This document shows, piece after piece, positions 1 through 7,754 of a stretch of DNA of 64,000 bases. Each line of letters begins with the position of its first letter. Positions within the stretch are counted from its first letter, which is position 1. A model generated the notes under the pieces. It did no database searches. It had not been told where the DNA came from and worked only from the letters and a program-made list of their open reading frames with translations. A program made the translations under genes and the position numbers. Source of the DNA: UBA7185 sp964606855 (GTDB taxonomy: Bacteria > Bacillota > Peptococcia > Peptococcales > Peptococcaceae); contig CAZSHM010000001.1 of assembly GCA_964606855.1 (NCBI GenBank), positions 1 through 64,000 of the forward strand. Direction: 5' to 3'.

Positions 1-233
1 TGCCGATGGCGGTTTATACATTCCTTGAACGCTACGATTTTTCCGGGAAAACGATTATCCCCTTCTGCACCCACGAGGGAAGCGGCCTTGCGGGAACGGG
101 AGACAGCATCGGAGAAACTTGTCCCGGGGCGAAGATCCTGGACGGCCTTGCCATTCGCGGAAGCGTGGCGCAGAACGAGCAGGAGGAAGCTAAGGCGGAT
201 GTTCTGGAGTGGCTTGACGGCCTTGGACTGTGA
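1..233 (+). CDS. Flavodoxin, 5'-truncated by window edge
   Basis: Only the C-terminal 76 or so residues of a small FMN electron carrier lie in the window; the frame is open to base 1. The fragment reads like the end of a flavodoxin fold: a hydrophobic strand ending in FCTHEGSG, then the GTGDS loop, then the PGAKILDGLAIRGS strand and a final helix. Flavodoxins of this type are cytoplasmic and shuttle low-potential electrons. The next gene is a DUF4405 membrane protein and then a broken lipoprotein gene, an arrangement often seen next to small flavodoxins in gut Firmicutes. The initiator and the FMN phosphate loop lie outside the window. Confidence 0.8.
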   Translation, partial: PMAVYTFLERYDFSGKTIIPFCTHEGSGLAGTGDSIGETCPGAKILDGLAIRGSVAQNEQEEAKADVLEWLDGLGL

Positions 234-343
234 GGAAAACGTCAAAGGATCGTTGTAGTGAATGTCCTTAACTCCTTATGAAATCGATTTTGAGCGATAC
301 GGATTTTATACCCGCTTTGCGGCAAGGAGAACGGCGGCGAATC

Positions 344-1042
344 ATGCGTAAAAGAGGAATTTCACAATCCATGGTCGACATAGGAATGGCGGTACTTCTT
401 CCCCTGCTCATGGCCCGCCATCTGACCGGCGAAGCGGCGCACGAGTGGATAGGCGCCATGATGCTGGTTCTGTTCATCCTGCATCATGCTTTAAATTATC
501 GTTGGTTTCCGGCGCTGCTTAAGGGCCGCTATGGCCTTGTTCGTATTTTGAATACGGCAGTAAATTTGCTTTTACTGCTTGATATCCTTATGACGGGTGT
601 CAGCGGGATCATGATGTCCGCCCATGTGTTTTCCTTTTGGAAGCTTTCAGCGGGAGTTTCCATTGCGCGCCAGGTTCATTTGCCCTGCGCGTTCTGGGGT
701 TTTCTTCTGATGTCTTTTCACATCGGACTGCATTGGCAGAGCGTTTTAAACCGAATTCGGACATTTTGCCACGGGAGAACAGCAAACGCAAAACGGCTGA
801 TCTTTATTCGCGTGCTTGCGCTTTTGGCATCCGCTTACGGTATTTACGCGTTTTTCAAGCGCCGGTTTCCGGACTATTTGTTTCTCAAAACGGGCTTTGC
901 CTTTTTTGATTACGATGAACCGCTCTTGTCTTATTTACTTGACATGATTGCCATTATGGTTCTGTTTGCCGCGCTTGGATACTGCCTCGTTAAATGGTTT
1001 GCAAAAGTGGAAATGAAAAGACGAAAAGAGGCATCACAATGA
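344..1042 (+). CDS. DUF4405 family membrane protein
   Basis: An integral membrane protein of 232 residues with about five hydrophobic segments. Several histidines sit in or beside the helices (H26, H33, the HH pair at 47-48, and later VH and FHIGLH), a pattern like b-type cytochrome subunits; the family (DUF4405) has no assigned reaction, so a role in membrane electron transfer is inference. The ATG at 344 is preferred because an AAGGAGA stretch precedes it by about 14 bases; an in-frame ATG exists at 278. Its stop overlaps the ATG of the next small frame (ATGA). It follows a flavodoxin, consistent with a redox partner. Confidence 0.7.
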   Translation: MRKRGISQSMVDIGMAVLLPLLMARHLTGEAAHEWIGAMMLVLFILHHALNYRWFPALLKGRYGLVRILNTAVNLLLLLDILMTGVSGIMMSAHVFSFWKLSAGVSIARQVHLPCAFWGFLLMSFHIGLHWQSVLNRIRTFCHGRTANAKRLIFIRVLALLASAYGIYAFFKRRFPDYLFLKTGFAFFDYDEPLLSYLLDMIAIMVLFAALGYCLVKWFAKVEMKRRKEASQ

Positions 1043-1204
1043 AAAGAAAAACAACTCTGATGCTGACAATGATCCTTGCCACCCTGTTTCTGCTCTCCGG
1101 GCGCGGGCAGAGAACTTCCACAGAGGATCATTCCGCAGAAAACCAAACGGCAGCCCTACGGTAAATGAGCAGTCGGAAGTTCCAGCTTCCTCGGAAACGG
1201 AGAT
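1039..1204 (+). pseudogene. Broken lipoprotein gene, N-terminal remnant
   Basis: A reading frame starts at ATG 1039, overlapping the previous stop, and encodes a signal peptide (MKRKTTLMLTMILATLFLLS) followed by an SER/THR/GLU-rich linker, but stops after 41 residues at 1164. Two signs show decay. The expected lipobox Cys is Arg (LSGRG rather than LSGCG), and the linker continues in another frame after the stop (PTVNEQSEVPASSETEM). The missing C-terminal domain could have been a flavodoxin or cyclophilin-like domain, both common downstream of such linkers; this cannot be decided. The frame then meets an unrelated recombinase fragment at about 1205. Confidence 0.6.
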
Positions 1205-1348
1205 GCCATTACTGAATACGACACCCTCCTTTGGCATAGCATGGTGGAGTGCGCGACCGTCTACGGCAAGGACGACATCCGCTTCACCATGAAGGACGGG
1301 ACGGAAATCACGGCAAGAGCTGTGAGAAACTTTGCGAAAAATGGCAGG
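1205..1348 (+). pseudogene. Serine recombinase C-terminal remnant
   Basis: A stretch of about 45 codons without its own start reads ITEYDTLLWHSMVECATVYG followed by KDDIRFTMKDGTEI. This matches the typical last 35-40 residues of large serine recombinases (resolvase/zinc-ribbon integrases of conjugative and mobilisable elements in Firmicutes), where a conserved ITEFD...VTVY...FKDG ending is normal. The catalytic N-terminal domain is absent and the frame runs on without the usual stop. It is fused directly to the broken lipoprotein gene, so it is probably the scar of a mobile element. Family assignment is from memory of the motif, not from a search. Confidence 0.55.
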
Positions 1349-1370
1349 GGATTGAATATCCCCTGCCATT
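1335..1370 (-). terminator. Intrinsic terminator of the flavoprotein pair
   Basis: A perfect 12-bp stem (1340-1351 with 1359-1370) and 7-nt loop. Read on the minus strand it is followed by a T-run, so it terminates transcription arriving from the gene at 1418-2647. Confidence 0.75.
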
Positions 1371-1417
1371 CCTATTTCCAAATGCAAACCCCCTGCTTTT
1401 CGAGCGGAATCTGCTCG

Positions 1418-2647
1418 TCACTGCGAGTTCGCGTTCTCCGTGATCTTGACCTCCAGACCGAGCACGTCTGTCATGTACTGCATGGCGGCGCCGCTGAAGC
1501 TCAGGTGCGGATAACCGGGCTGCTTTTTGACCCAGTGGAAGAAATCCTTCAGGACTTCCTCTTTGTTTAACAGCTCATCGCGGAACATGGCGTTGAATTC
1601 CAGGCCGGGATCCAACGCGGCGGAAGCCTGCTCCTGATAGCGGTTGAGGGCCTCGAAGGAGAAATCGCCCTTGGCGGCGCAGTCCGCGATGATGCCGGCG
1701 GCGATCTGCCCGCCTACCATTGCGGAAGGAATCCCATACTCAAACGCGCACTCTGCGGCGGCGATCGCGTCGCCGATCAAAATCGCGCCGGGATACACGC
1801 TCTGTGCCAGCTTCTTGCAGCCGGGGAGTCTCCAGCCGCGGAACTTGTCGATCAGGGTCGCATTCTTCAGCCGTTCCTGGCCGAATTTGGTGTTGTAGCG
1901 CCAGTATTCATAGAACTCCATCGAGGACATACCGGTCTCGCGGAGTGCTTTCTCCGTGATCGTCAGGCCGAGAACCGCCTGCTTGCCCTCATAGTGCGGA
2001 TTGAGCCATGTTGTGCAGATCGGACTCCAGCCGTTGACGCCCATGGGAACGTAGTATTCTTCCGCCTGCCCGGGCACAAGGCCTTCCACGCCGTCCACAT
2101 ACGCGCGGAAGCAATACATCGTCATTTCCGGATCATCCACGAACGCACCCAACTGGCGGGACAGTTCACTGTGGGAGCCGTTCGCGATGATGGTGACATC
2201 CGCCTCGATATCCATCGGCTCGTTGTGGTAAAGACCGTGCACGCCTTTGACAACGCCTTTGCGCATAATCAGACTTGTGGCTTCGTAGTTTTCCATAAAG
2301 TCCGCACCTTCGCGAATGGCGGCGCGGCGAATCTGGTCGTCGGTAAATCTTCTCGGCGCGATCATGAACGGATCGACGTCCAGAACAATATATTCCTCGC
2401 TCCGGTCAATCAAGCGCATCGTGGTGATGTTGCAGGCCTGCTGGGAGTACATGGCGTCAAAACAGCCCATATCTTTTAACATGGGGTAGAGACTGGAAAG
2501 ATAAACCCCGCCGCAAATTTTGTCGCGCGGCCAAGTCTCCTTATCTACAAGCAGAACATCCACGCCCGCTCGCGCCAGATAGAATGCAGCGGTGCTTCCT
2601 CCGGGGCCTGCACCGACCACGAGAGCCGTACGTTTTACCTTACTCAT
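1418..2647 (-). CDS. FAD-dependent oxidoreductase, geranylgeranyl-reductase-like
   Basis: A 409-residue cytoplasmic flavoprotein. The N-terminus carries a Rossmann dinucleotide motif GAGPGG (residues 12-17), then ending-strand acid VDKE and the substrate-site signature DKICGG (about 42-47) found in geranylgeranyl reductase and related group A flavin monooxygenase-fold enzymes; near residue 290 the second FAD motif GDAIAAAE appears. Such enzymes reduce or dehydrogenate isoprenoid or other hydrophobic chains; the substrate here is unknown. It ends the two-gene unit started by the Fe-S flavoprotein 13 bp upstream, which is a plausible electron donor. A hairpin at 1335-1370 closes the unit. Confidence 0.75.
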   Translation of the reverse strand: MSKVKRTALVVGAGPGGSTAAFYLARAGVDVLLVDKETWPRDKICGGVYLSSLYPMLKDMGCFDAMYSQQACNITTMRLIDRSEEYIVLDVDPFMIAPRRFTDDQIRRAAIREGADFMENYEATSLIMRKGVVKGVHGLYHNEPMDIEADVTIIANGSHSELSRQLGAFVDDPEMTMYCFRAYVDGVEGLVPGQAEEYYVPMGVNGWSPICTTWLNPHYEGKQAVLGLTITEKALRETGMSSMEFYEYWRYNTKFGQERLKNATLIDKFRGWRLPGCKKLAQSVYPGAILIGDAIAAAECAFEYGIPSAMVGGQIAAGIIADCAAKGDFSFEALNRYQEQASAALDPGLEFNAMFRDELLNKEEVLKDFFHWVKKQPGYPHLSFSGAAMQYMTDVLGLEVKITENANSQ

Positions 2648-2660
2648 TTTGCATGCCTCC

Positions 2661-4346
2661 TTATTCTTTCACCATCGTGATGACATCTCTCTGCGGGCAA
2701 AGTTTCTGGCACAGACCGCAGCCGATACATTTATCGGGATCAATCTTGGAGTAGCCGCAGCCCAGGCAGCGAAGTTCCTCCTGGTAAACCTGTTTCTTTG
2801 TATAGGAAATCTCCACGTCGTCGAAGTTTTTCACTCTCTCCGTGGGATCGACCACGGGGCGCTCATGCCGCAGGGTCTTTCTGCGGTTGCAGGGGTAAAT
2901 CTTCTCTTCCAGAGGCGCAGCCACCAGGCCGTGTGAAATGTCAGCGTTTCTGGCGACCCGGCCGCGGAGAGCGGCGTCCGCTTCAAAAGCCGCCTTTCTG
3001 CCGCTGGCGAGCGCGTCGATCACAGAACAGTCGCCGCCCGCGATATCGCCGGCATAGAAAACGGTTTCTCCATCCGCCTCGGGGAAGATCTTGTCGGCAT
3101 ATTGTCCGATGGCTACGATGCAGAAAGCGGTCGGAATATGGACGAGGTTGCTATCGTCGGTCTCAAAGCGGATCTTCCCGCTCGCATCTTTCTCGAACTT
3201 GGTCACCTTGACAAAATCGATGCCTTCCAGCGTGTTTACACGGCCGGTATAGGCCTTGGGGCTGTAGCCTTCCAGGAAGACGACGCCTTCCTCGGCCGCT
3301 TCCTCCTGCTCCCACTTGTGCGCGGGGACATTCTCTCCTTCTTCCAGGCAGACGACCGTGACTTTGCTCGCGCCGAGCCGGAGCGCGGTGCGGGCCGTAT
3401 CCATCGCCACGGAACCGCCGCCGATCACGATGCCCTCTTTCCCCTCGACGACAAAGTTCTGGTGCGGCATCCGGTAGGTGTTCTGGTCATGGTTCGCGAA
3501 ATCCATGAATTGGATTGCCGTATAGACCGCGTCGTAATTCCATTTTGGCACCCATGTGATCTCCTTGCCGTAGGGCGTTCCGGCGGCAACGATGATCGCG
3601 TCGTAGTCTTTCTTCAGTTCCTCAATCTGTTTTTTGCCCAGACGAGCGTTGCACTCGATCTTAAGGCCGGCGCTTACGAGTTTGTCGACATCTTTCTTGA
3701 CCGCGTCGTGGTTCAGACGGAATTCGGGGATGGCCCTGACGAGCATGCCGCCCGGTTCGTTGTTGGCTTCGAATACAGTCACGTCATACCCGAGCTCCGA
3801 GAGGAAGTGCCCGGCAGAGAGTCCGGCCGGGCCGGCGCCGATCACCGCGATCTTCTCGTCATACAGATGCGGATACGCGGGCCGCTCGTACTCGACTGTC
3901 TCGTCCAGGTAGCGTTTGATGCCGCGGATCGCCATGGGATCGTCCACCAGTACGCCGCGCTTGCAGACCTCCTCGCAGGGATGGTGGCAAATGTGGGAGC
4001 AGACGGACGGAAGCGGATTCTTTTCCCAGATCAGCTTATAGGCTTCCGCGTCTTTTCCGTTTTTGGCCAGCCCGATGTATCCCTGCGGGCTGATTCCCAG
4101 AGGACACGCCGTTGTGCAGGACTGTTTGGTGCAGAACGCGTCGATGTCCGCAAGACGCATCACGGGCTGATCCGTACACTCGGGACACACGCGGCAGATC
4201 CAGCGCTGCGCTTCTTCGATGGCGTCTACGGGACAGTTCTCGCGGCATTCGCCGCAGTTCACACACTTGGAAGTGTCGATATGAGCCTTGATCCCGCGAT
4301 CCAGAGCGTATTCGGCAGCGCCGCTTGTAATTGTTATCTTGCTCAT
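2661..4346 (-). CDS. Fe-S/FAD NAD(P)-dependent oxidoreductase (GltD-like)
   Basis: A 561-residue electron-transfer flavoprotein. Order of domains: an N-terminal ferredoxin-type motif (CVNCGECRENCP, about residues 28-39), the Cys-rich adaptor of glutamate synthase small subunits (CTTACP...CSHICHHPCEEVCKRG), an FAD Rossmann fold (GAGPAG), an NAD(P) fold (GGGSVAMD), the closing FAD motif (YAGDIAGGD), and a C-terminal dicluster (CLGCGY and CIGCGLCQKLCP). It probably takes electrons from NAD(P)H or ferredoxin and passes them to a partner, likely the reductase gene 13 bp downstream. ATG 4346 is chosen for the AAGGAGGTTC ribosome site just before it. A consensus promoter lies at 4488-4516. Confidence 0.75.
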   Translation of the reverse strand: MSKITITSGAAEYALDRGIKAHIDTSKCVNCGECRENCPVDAIEEAQRWICRVCPECTDQPVMRLADIDAFCTKQSCTTACPLGISPQGYIGLAKNGKDAEAYKLIWEKNPLPSVCSHICHHPCEEVCKRGVLVDDPMAIRGIKRYLDETVEYERPAYPHLYDEKIAVIGAGPAGLSAGHFLSELGYDVTVFEANNEPGGMLVRAIPEFRLNHDAVKKDVDKLVSAGLKIECNARLGKKQIEELKKDYDAIIVAAGTPYGKEITWVPKWNYDAVYTAIQFMDFANHDQNTYRMPHQNFVVEGKEGIVIGGGSVAMDTARTALRLGASKVTVVCLEEGENVPAHKWEQEEAAEEGVVFLEGYSPKAYTGRVNTLEGIDFVKVTKFEKDASGKIRFETDDSNLVHIPTAFCIVAIGQYADKIFPEADGETVFYAGDIAGGDCSVIDALASGRKAAFEADAALRGRVARNADISHGLVAAPLEEKIYPCNRRKTLRHERPVVDPTERVKNFDDVEISYTKKQVYQEELRCLGCGYSKIDPDKCIGCGLCQKLCPQRDVITMVKE

Positions 4347-4460
4347 TGTTTGAACCTCCTTACACAGGTGCTTGACAGTATGGTCATGCCGTCTGCTTAG
4401 ATTTTCCGACTTGCCGTTTGGGGCGTCCCCCGTCCGGCGGCAACTTGAAGCCTCGAACAC

Positions 4461-4472
4461 TATACGCGTATA
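4461..4472. promoter_or_regulatory. Self-complementary 12-bp site, candidate operator
   Basis: TATACGCGTATA is a perfect palindrome about 10-20 bp downstream of the expected start of transcript for the 4346 gene. Its position fits a repressor site; the nearby TetR gene (5885) is a candidate ligand. Inference only. Confidence 0.4.
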
Positions 4473-4487
4473 CTATAGGATATAGTT

Positions 4488-4516
4488 ATCATAAAACAAA
4501 TTTTTCCTTCTGTCAA
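4488..4516 (-). promoter_or_regulatory. Sigma-A-type promoter of the flavoprotein pair
   Basis: On the minus strand TTGACA (4511-4516) and TATGAT (4488-4493) are separated by 17 bp. The transcript would start near 4481, leaving a leader of about 135 nt before the ATG at 4346. Confidence 0.75.
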
Positions 4517-4522
4517 GGGCTG

Positions 4523-4560
4523 CCGGATCAAATTTTACAAATTATTGTAAAATTTGATCC
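4523..4560. repeat. Long inverted repeat ending at the assembly gap
   Basis: Arms 4525-4540 and 4545-4560 are perfect 16-bp reverse complements around a 4-bp centre (ATTA). If the gap is closed by its 19-bp overlap, the arms extend to 18 bp (CCGGATC...GATCCGG). The repeat sits just upstream of the -35 box at 4511-4516 and between divergent genes, so it may bind a regulator. Palindromes also break assembly graphs, which may explain the gap. Confidence 0.6.
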
Positions 4561-4660
4561 NNNNNNNNNNNNNNNNNNNNNNNNNNNNNNNNNNNNNNNN
4601 NNNNNNNNNNNNNNNNNNNNNNNNNNNNNNNNNNNNNNNNNNNNNNNNNNNNNNNNNNNN
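4561..4660. other. Assembly gap of 100 N with duplicated flanks
   Basis: Exactly 100 undetermined bases. The 19 bases before it (4542-4560) equal the 19 after it (4661-4679), so the two contigs overlap and the join is probably seamless. Confidence 0.9.
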
Positions 4661-4718
4661 TTATTGTAAAATTTGATCCGGAAAGAGGGATCCGGGAACG
4701 CGTAAGCCTAGAGTTTTG

Positions 4719-4747
4719 TTGCTTTATCCGCCGCAAGCGTGTACAAT
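4719..4747 (+). promoter_or_regulatory. Promoter of the PHP-TetR operon
   Basis: TTGCTT (4719-4724), 17-bp spacer, TACAAT (4742-4747). The transcript would have a leader of about 225 nt before 4977. Apart from this promoter nothing else was recognised between the gap and the gene. Confidence 0.55.
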
Positions 4748-4976
4748 AAGACGAGGACGGGGCCCCGATTCCTGTCCTGCTTGGAACGACAGGGGGATCG
4801 GCGCCACCGCGGCAGGCTGCTTCCGGAAATAGAGAAGAAGCGGCGCCGGGGCAGACACGGACTGACGGAAGTATGTTCAGAGAAGTAGAAGGCAAATTGG
4901 GATTGAGGAGAAACGGCTCCGCATTTTGCCTGGACAGATCCGATTGTGCAGGCGAAGGGAAAGGACGGGTTCGCGG

Positions 4977-5858
4977 ATGAAAATCGATCTTCACACCCAT
5001 TCCAGCGCGTCCGACGGGCTGGATTCGCCGGCGGAACTGGCGCAAAAGGCGCTGGCTTCCGGTGTATCGGTGCTGGCGATCTGTGACCATGACAGTGTTG
5101 CGGGCGCGCAGGAACTGCTGCAGAACACGCCGGAGGGAGTGACGTTCCTTCCCGGCGTGGAGGTGAGCGCCCGGACGGTCTCGGGCAAGTGCCACATATT
5201 GGGCCTCGGCTGTAAACTGGAACAAGGGTCGTTTTGGGCTCTGATGGACAAGGCCGCCGGACTGCGGCGGGACAAACTGGAGACGCGGATCCGTTTCCTG
5301 AAGACGCAGGGCTTTGCCATCCCGGAAGAAGAATATGCGCGGCTGCGCGCGATGCGCAGTCCTGGCAAACCCCACGTGGCCGGACTGCTGGTGAAGTACG
5401 GATATGCGCCGGATCTGGCGAGCGCCGCGAGAGCGATTCCGGACTCCATTCTTCCGGGGCGGGATCGTGTCGACGCGGCAGAAGCCATTGCCGCCATTCG
5501 CGACGACGGGGGCGTGGCGGTCTGGGCGCATCCCTTGGGCGAGACGGGGAAAAAGTCTCTCTCCCGGCCCGAATTTGACAGGATGCTTGCCGAACTGCTG
5601 GAGGCCGGACTCACGGGCATGGAGTGCTGGTACGCGAAATATCCGGCAAACGTATGCCGCTTGCTGGAACAGGTTGCGCAGAGACACGGCCTGTACATTT
5701 CCGGCGGCAGTGACTGTCATGGAACGGCCGGTACCGCACCTGTCGGGACGCTGAACGCGAGCGGGGAAGAGGTAGCCGCAGAGCGGCTGACGATCCTGAA
5801 GCGGCTGTTGGGGGACAAAAGCGCGCAGCAAGTTGCGGATGTAAGTTTGCCTTTTTAG
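4977..5858 (+). CDS. PHP-domain metal-dependent phosphoesterase
   Basis: A 293-residue soluble enzyme of the PHP superfamily, as in YciV/3',5'-nucleoside bisphosphate phosphatase-like proteins. All the metal-site motifs are present in order: DLHTHSSASDG at the N-terminus, CDHDSV, GVEVS, CHILGLG, a central VWAHPLGE and a C-terminal GSDCHG. It should hydrolyse a phosphate ester with a trinuclear metal site; the natural substrate is not apparent. ATG 4977 is used because the PHP fold begins at once after it; an upstream in-frame ATG at 4926 would add 17 residues without family similarity. It shares a transcript with the TetR gene 26 bp downstream. Confidence 0.8.
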   Translation: MKIDLHTHSSASDGLDSPAELAQKALASGVSVLAICDHDSVAGAQELLQNTPEGVTFLPGVEVSARTVSGKCHILGLGCKLEQGSFWALMDKAAGLRRDKLETRIRFLKTQGFAIPEEEYARLRAMRSPGKPHVAGLLVKYGYAPDLASAARAIPDSILPGRDRVDAAEAIAAIRDDGGVAVWAHPLGETGKKSLSRPEFDRMLAELLEAGLTGMECWYAKYPANVCRLLEQVAQRHGLYISGGSDCHGTAGTAPVGTLNASGEEVAAERLTILKRLLGDKSAQQVADVSLPF

Positions 5859-5884
5859 GGATACTAGACACTGAGGTGGGTTTG

Positions 5885-6550
5885 ATGGGGAACAGAAATG
5901 ATGAAAAAAGACAGGAGATCCTGGCGGTCGCCTATCAGCTGTTTACGGAGTCGGAGTATGACAGAGTCTCCTTGCGCGACATCGCCAAGGGCGCAGGCAT
6001 CAACAAATCTCTCCTGCAGCACTATTACCCGCAGAAACTGGGCATTGTCAAGACGATGCTCAGCGATCTGCTCCACAGTTCCTTCGCTTATATGGACTCC
6101 ATCGGGTATGAGGATGGAAACTTTTTCCAAAAGATTTCTGATTTCAACATGCTGTTTTTCAAAGGTGTGTCCTGTGACAGAATGCTGAACCGTTTCCTGC
6201 TTGCCTCCGTACGCTCTGCCGAGATATTGGATACGTGGATTGACATCATCACCGACTGGCTGAAAGATTACTGCAGCGAGGAGACTTTTTCCTATCTCTT
6301 TCTCAAGCGGGCCATGGTCTTTTCTATGGGCGGTTCCATGCACCTGTTCCAGCACAAGGATGACCTCGGGATCGGCTACCCGTTCATATGCCGAACGCAT
6401 ATATGGGCTATACTGAATTTGCTCAACGTCCCGGAAGAGACGATCGAGCGCGTGTGCAGGGAAACGGATCGCCGCGTGGCGGAGATGGATCCAAAGGAGT
6501 TTCTGCGGTTTTGCGAGGAACATATTTCCTGGCTCACGCTTACGATATGA
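5885..6550 (+). CDS. TetR/AcrR family transcriptional regulator
   Basis: A 221-residue DNA-binding regulator. The N-terminal helix-turn-helix is typical (SLRDIAKGAGINKSLLQHYY, about residues 32-52), followed by an all-helical ligand-binding half of unknown specificity. A GAGGTGGG ribosome site precedes ATG 5885; a GTG at 5876 in the same frame overlaps that site and is less likely. It lies between the divergent flavoprotein genes and the SDR/alcohol dehydrogenase genes, so it probably represses one or both in the absence of an inducer. Candidate operators are the palindromes at 4461-4472 and 4523-4560. Confidence 0.8.
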   Translation: MGNRNDEKRQEILAVAYQLFTESEYDRVSLRDIAKGAGINKSLLQHYYPQKLGIVKTMLSDLLHSSFAYMDSIGYEDGNFFQKISDFNMLFFKGVSCDRMLNRFLLASVRSAEILDTWIDIITDWLKDYCSEETFSYLFLKRAMVFSMGGSMHLFQHKDDLGIGYPFICRTHIWAILNLLNVPEETIERVCRETDRRVAEMDPKEFLRFCEEHISWLTLTI

Positions 6551-6601
6551 CGTTTCCCGCAAGGGCCGCCGAGAAATGCGATCCCTTGTAGAGGTGTGAG
6601 A

Positions 6602-6630
6602 GAGGGGCCCGCCCGGCGCGGGCTCCTTTT
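6602..6630 (+). terminator. Terminator after the TetR gene
   Basis: GC-rich hairpin (GGGCCCGC with GCGGGCTC) followed by CTTTT. It separates the regulator transcript from the SDR promoter. Confidence 0.65.
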
Positions 6631-6670
6631 CATATAAGCAATTACTTATGGATATTCCCTGAAATGCAGA

Positions 6671-6699
6671 TTGCGTTTTTCCGATCGGATCTATACAAT
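6671..6699 (+). promoter_or_regulatory. Promoter of the SDR/alcohol dehydrogenase genes
   Basis: TTGCGT (6671-6676), 17-bp spacer, TACAAT (6694-6699). The leader to ATG 6908 is about 200 nt; no known riboswitch was recognised in it. Confidence 0.5.
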
Positions 6700-6907
6700 G
6701 AAACGTGGGAATGGGAACGCGCACCGACGCAACCGGGGAGGTTCCGCGCGGCGACGGTTCGGAACCTTGCAGGGGATTCCGGAGCACGAGCAGGTTCACC
6801 GCGAGGGCCGCATTGGTTGCGGGCGCCGCGCAGGAGGCCCGATTCAGGCGAAAGGTTGTGCGCGGAGGAAAAACGCGAAATCGCGCAACAAACAGGAGGG
6901 TGCTGCT

Positions 6908-7741
6908 ATGAAAAAGGATGTCATGTTGGTAACCGGCGCGGGACAGCTCAGTATGGCGATTGCCCGCCGCATGGGCTTCGGGAGGAAGATTGTTCTCGGG
7001 GACAAGAAAAAGGAAAATGCCGACGCGATCGCAGGTGTGATGAACGCCGCGGGTTTTGATGTCGTGGCAATGGAAATGGATCTGTCGAGCAGGGAGTCCA
7101 TTTTGGCACTGATTGCGGAGGGGCAGAAATATGGCGAGATTCAAATGCTGGTGAACGGCGCGGGTGTATCTCCCAGTCAGGCGCCCATCGAAGCGATCCT
7201 GAAAGTGGATCTCTACGGCACGGCAGTTCTCCTGGAAGAGGTCGGGAAGGTGATTGCGGAGGGCGGCTCCGGCGTGACGATCTCCAGCCAGAGCGGATGG
7301 CGTATGCCCGCTCTGACCGCCGAACAGGACGAACTGTTGGCGACGACCCCCACGGAAGAGTTGCTGAATCTTGAGATGCTCCAGCCCGGAAACATCCGCG
7401 ATACGCTCCACGCCTATCAGATGGCGAAGCGCTGCAACGAAAAGCGGGTCATGGCCGAGTCGGTCAAGTGGGGCGCGCGCGGCGCGCGGCTCAACGACAT
7501 CGCGCCCGGCATCATTGTCACGCCGCTTGCCATCGACGAGTTCAACGGGCCGCGCGGAGATTTCTACAAGAATATGTTTGCAAAGTGTCCCGCGGGACGC
7601 CCCGGCACAGCGGATGAAGTGGCGAACGTGGCGGAGTTGTTGATGTCCCCCGCGGGCGCGTTTATCACCGGGTCGACAATTCTGATTGACGGCGGTGCCA
7701 CCGCGAGCTATTTCTACGGGCCTCTGAAACCTGAACAGTAA
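6908..7741 (+). CDS. Short-chain dehydrogenase/reductase (SDR)
   Basis: A 277-residue NAD(P)-dependent oxidoreductase. The cofactor motif is slightly unusual, TGAGQLSMAIA (about residues 9-19), followed by the NGAGVSP strand, a catalytic Ser region (ISSQSGW) and the YQMAK catalytic Tyr/Lys pair. A long insertion between Ser and Tyr (about 40 residues, rich in Glu and Leu) is larger than in typical FabG-like SDRs. The C-terminus has the usual GSTILIDGGATAS. An AGGAGGG ribosome site precedes the ATG. The iron alcohol dehydrogenase starts 13 bp after the stop, so both probably act on the same alcohol/ketone pathway; substrates are unknown. Confidence 0.75.
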   Translation: MKKDVMLVTGAGQLSMAIARRMGFGRKIVLGDKKKENADAIAGVMNAAGFDVVAMEMDLSSRESILALIAEGQKYGEIQMLVNGAGVSPSQAPIEAILKVDLYGTAVLLEEVGKVIAEGGSGVTISSQSGWRMPALTAEQDELLATTPTEELLNLEMLQPGNIRDTLHAYQMAKRCNEKRVMAESVKWGARGARLNDIAPGIIVTPLAIDEFNGPRGDFYKNMFAKCPAGRPGTADEVANVAELLMSPAGAFITGSTILIDGGATASYFYGPLKPEQ

Positions 7742-7754
7742 AGGAAGGGCAGCC

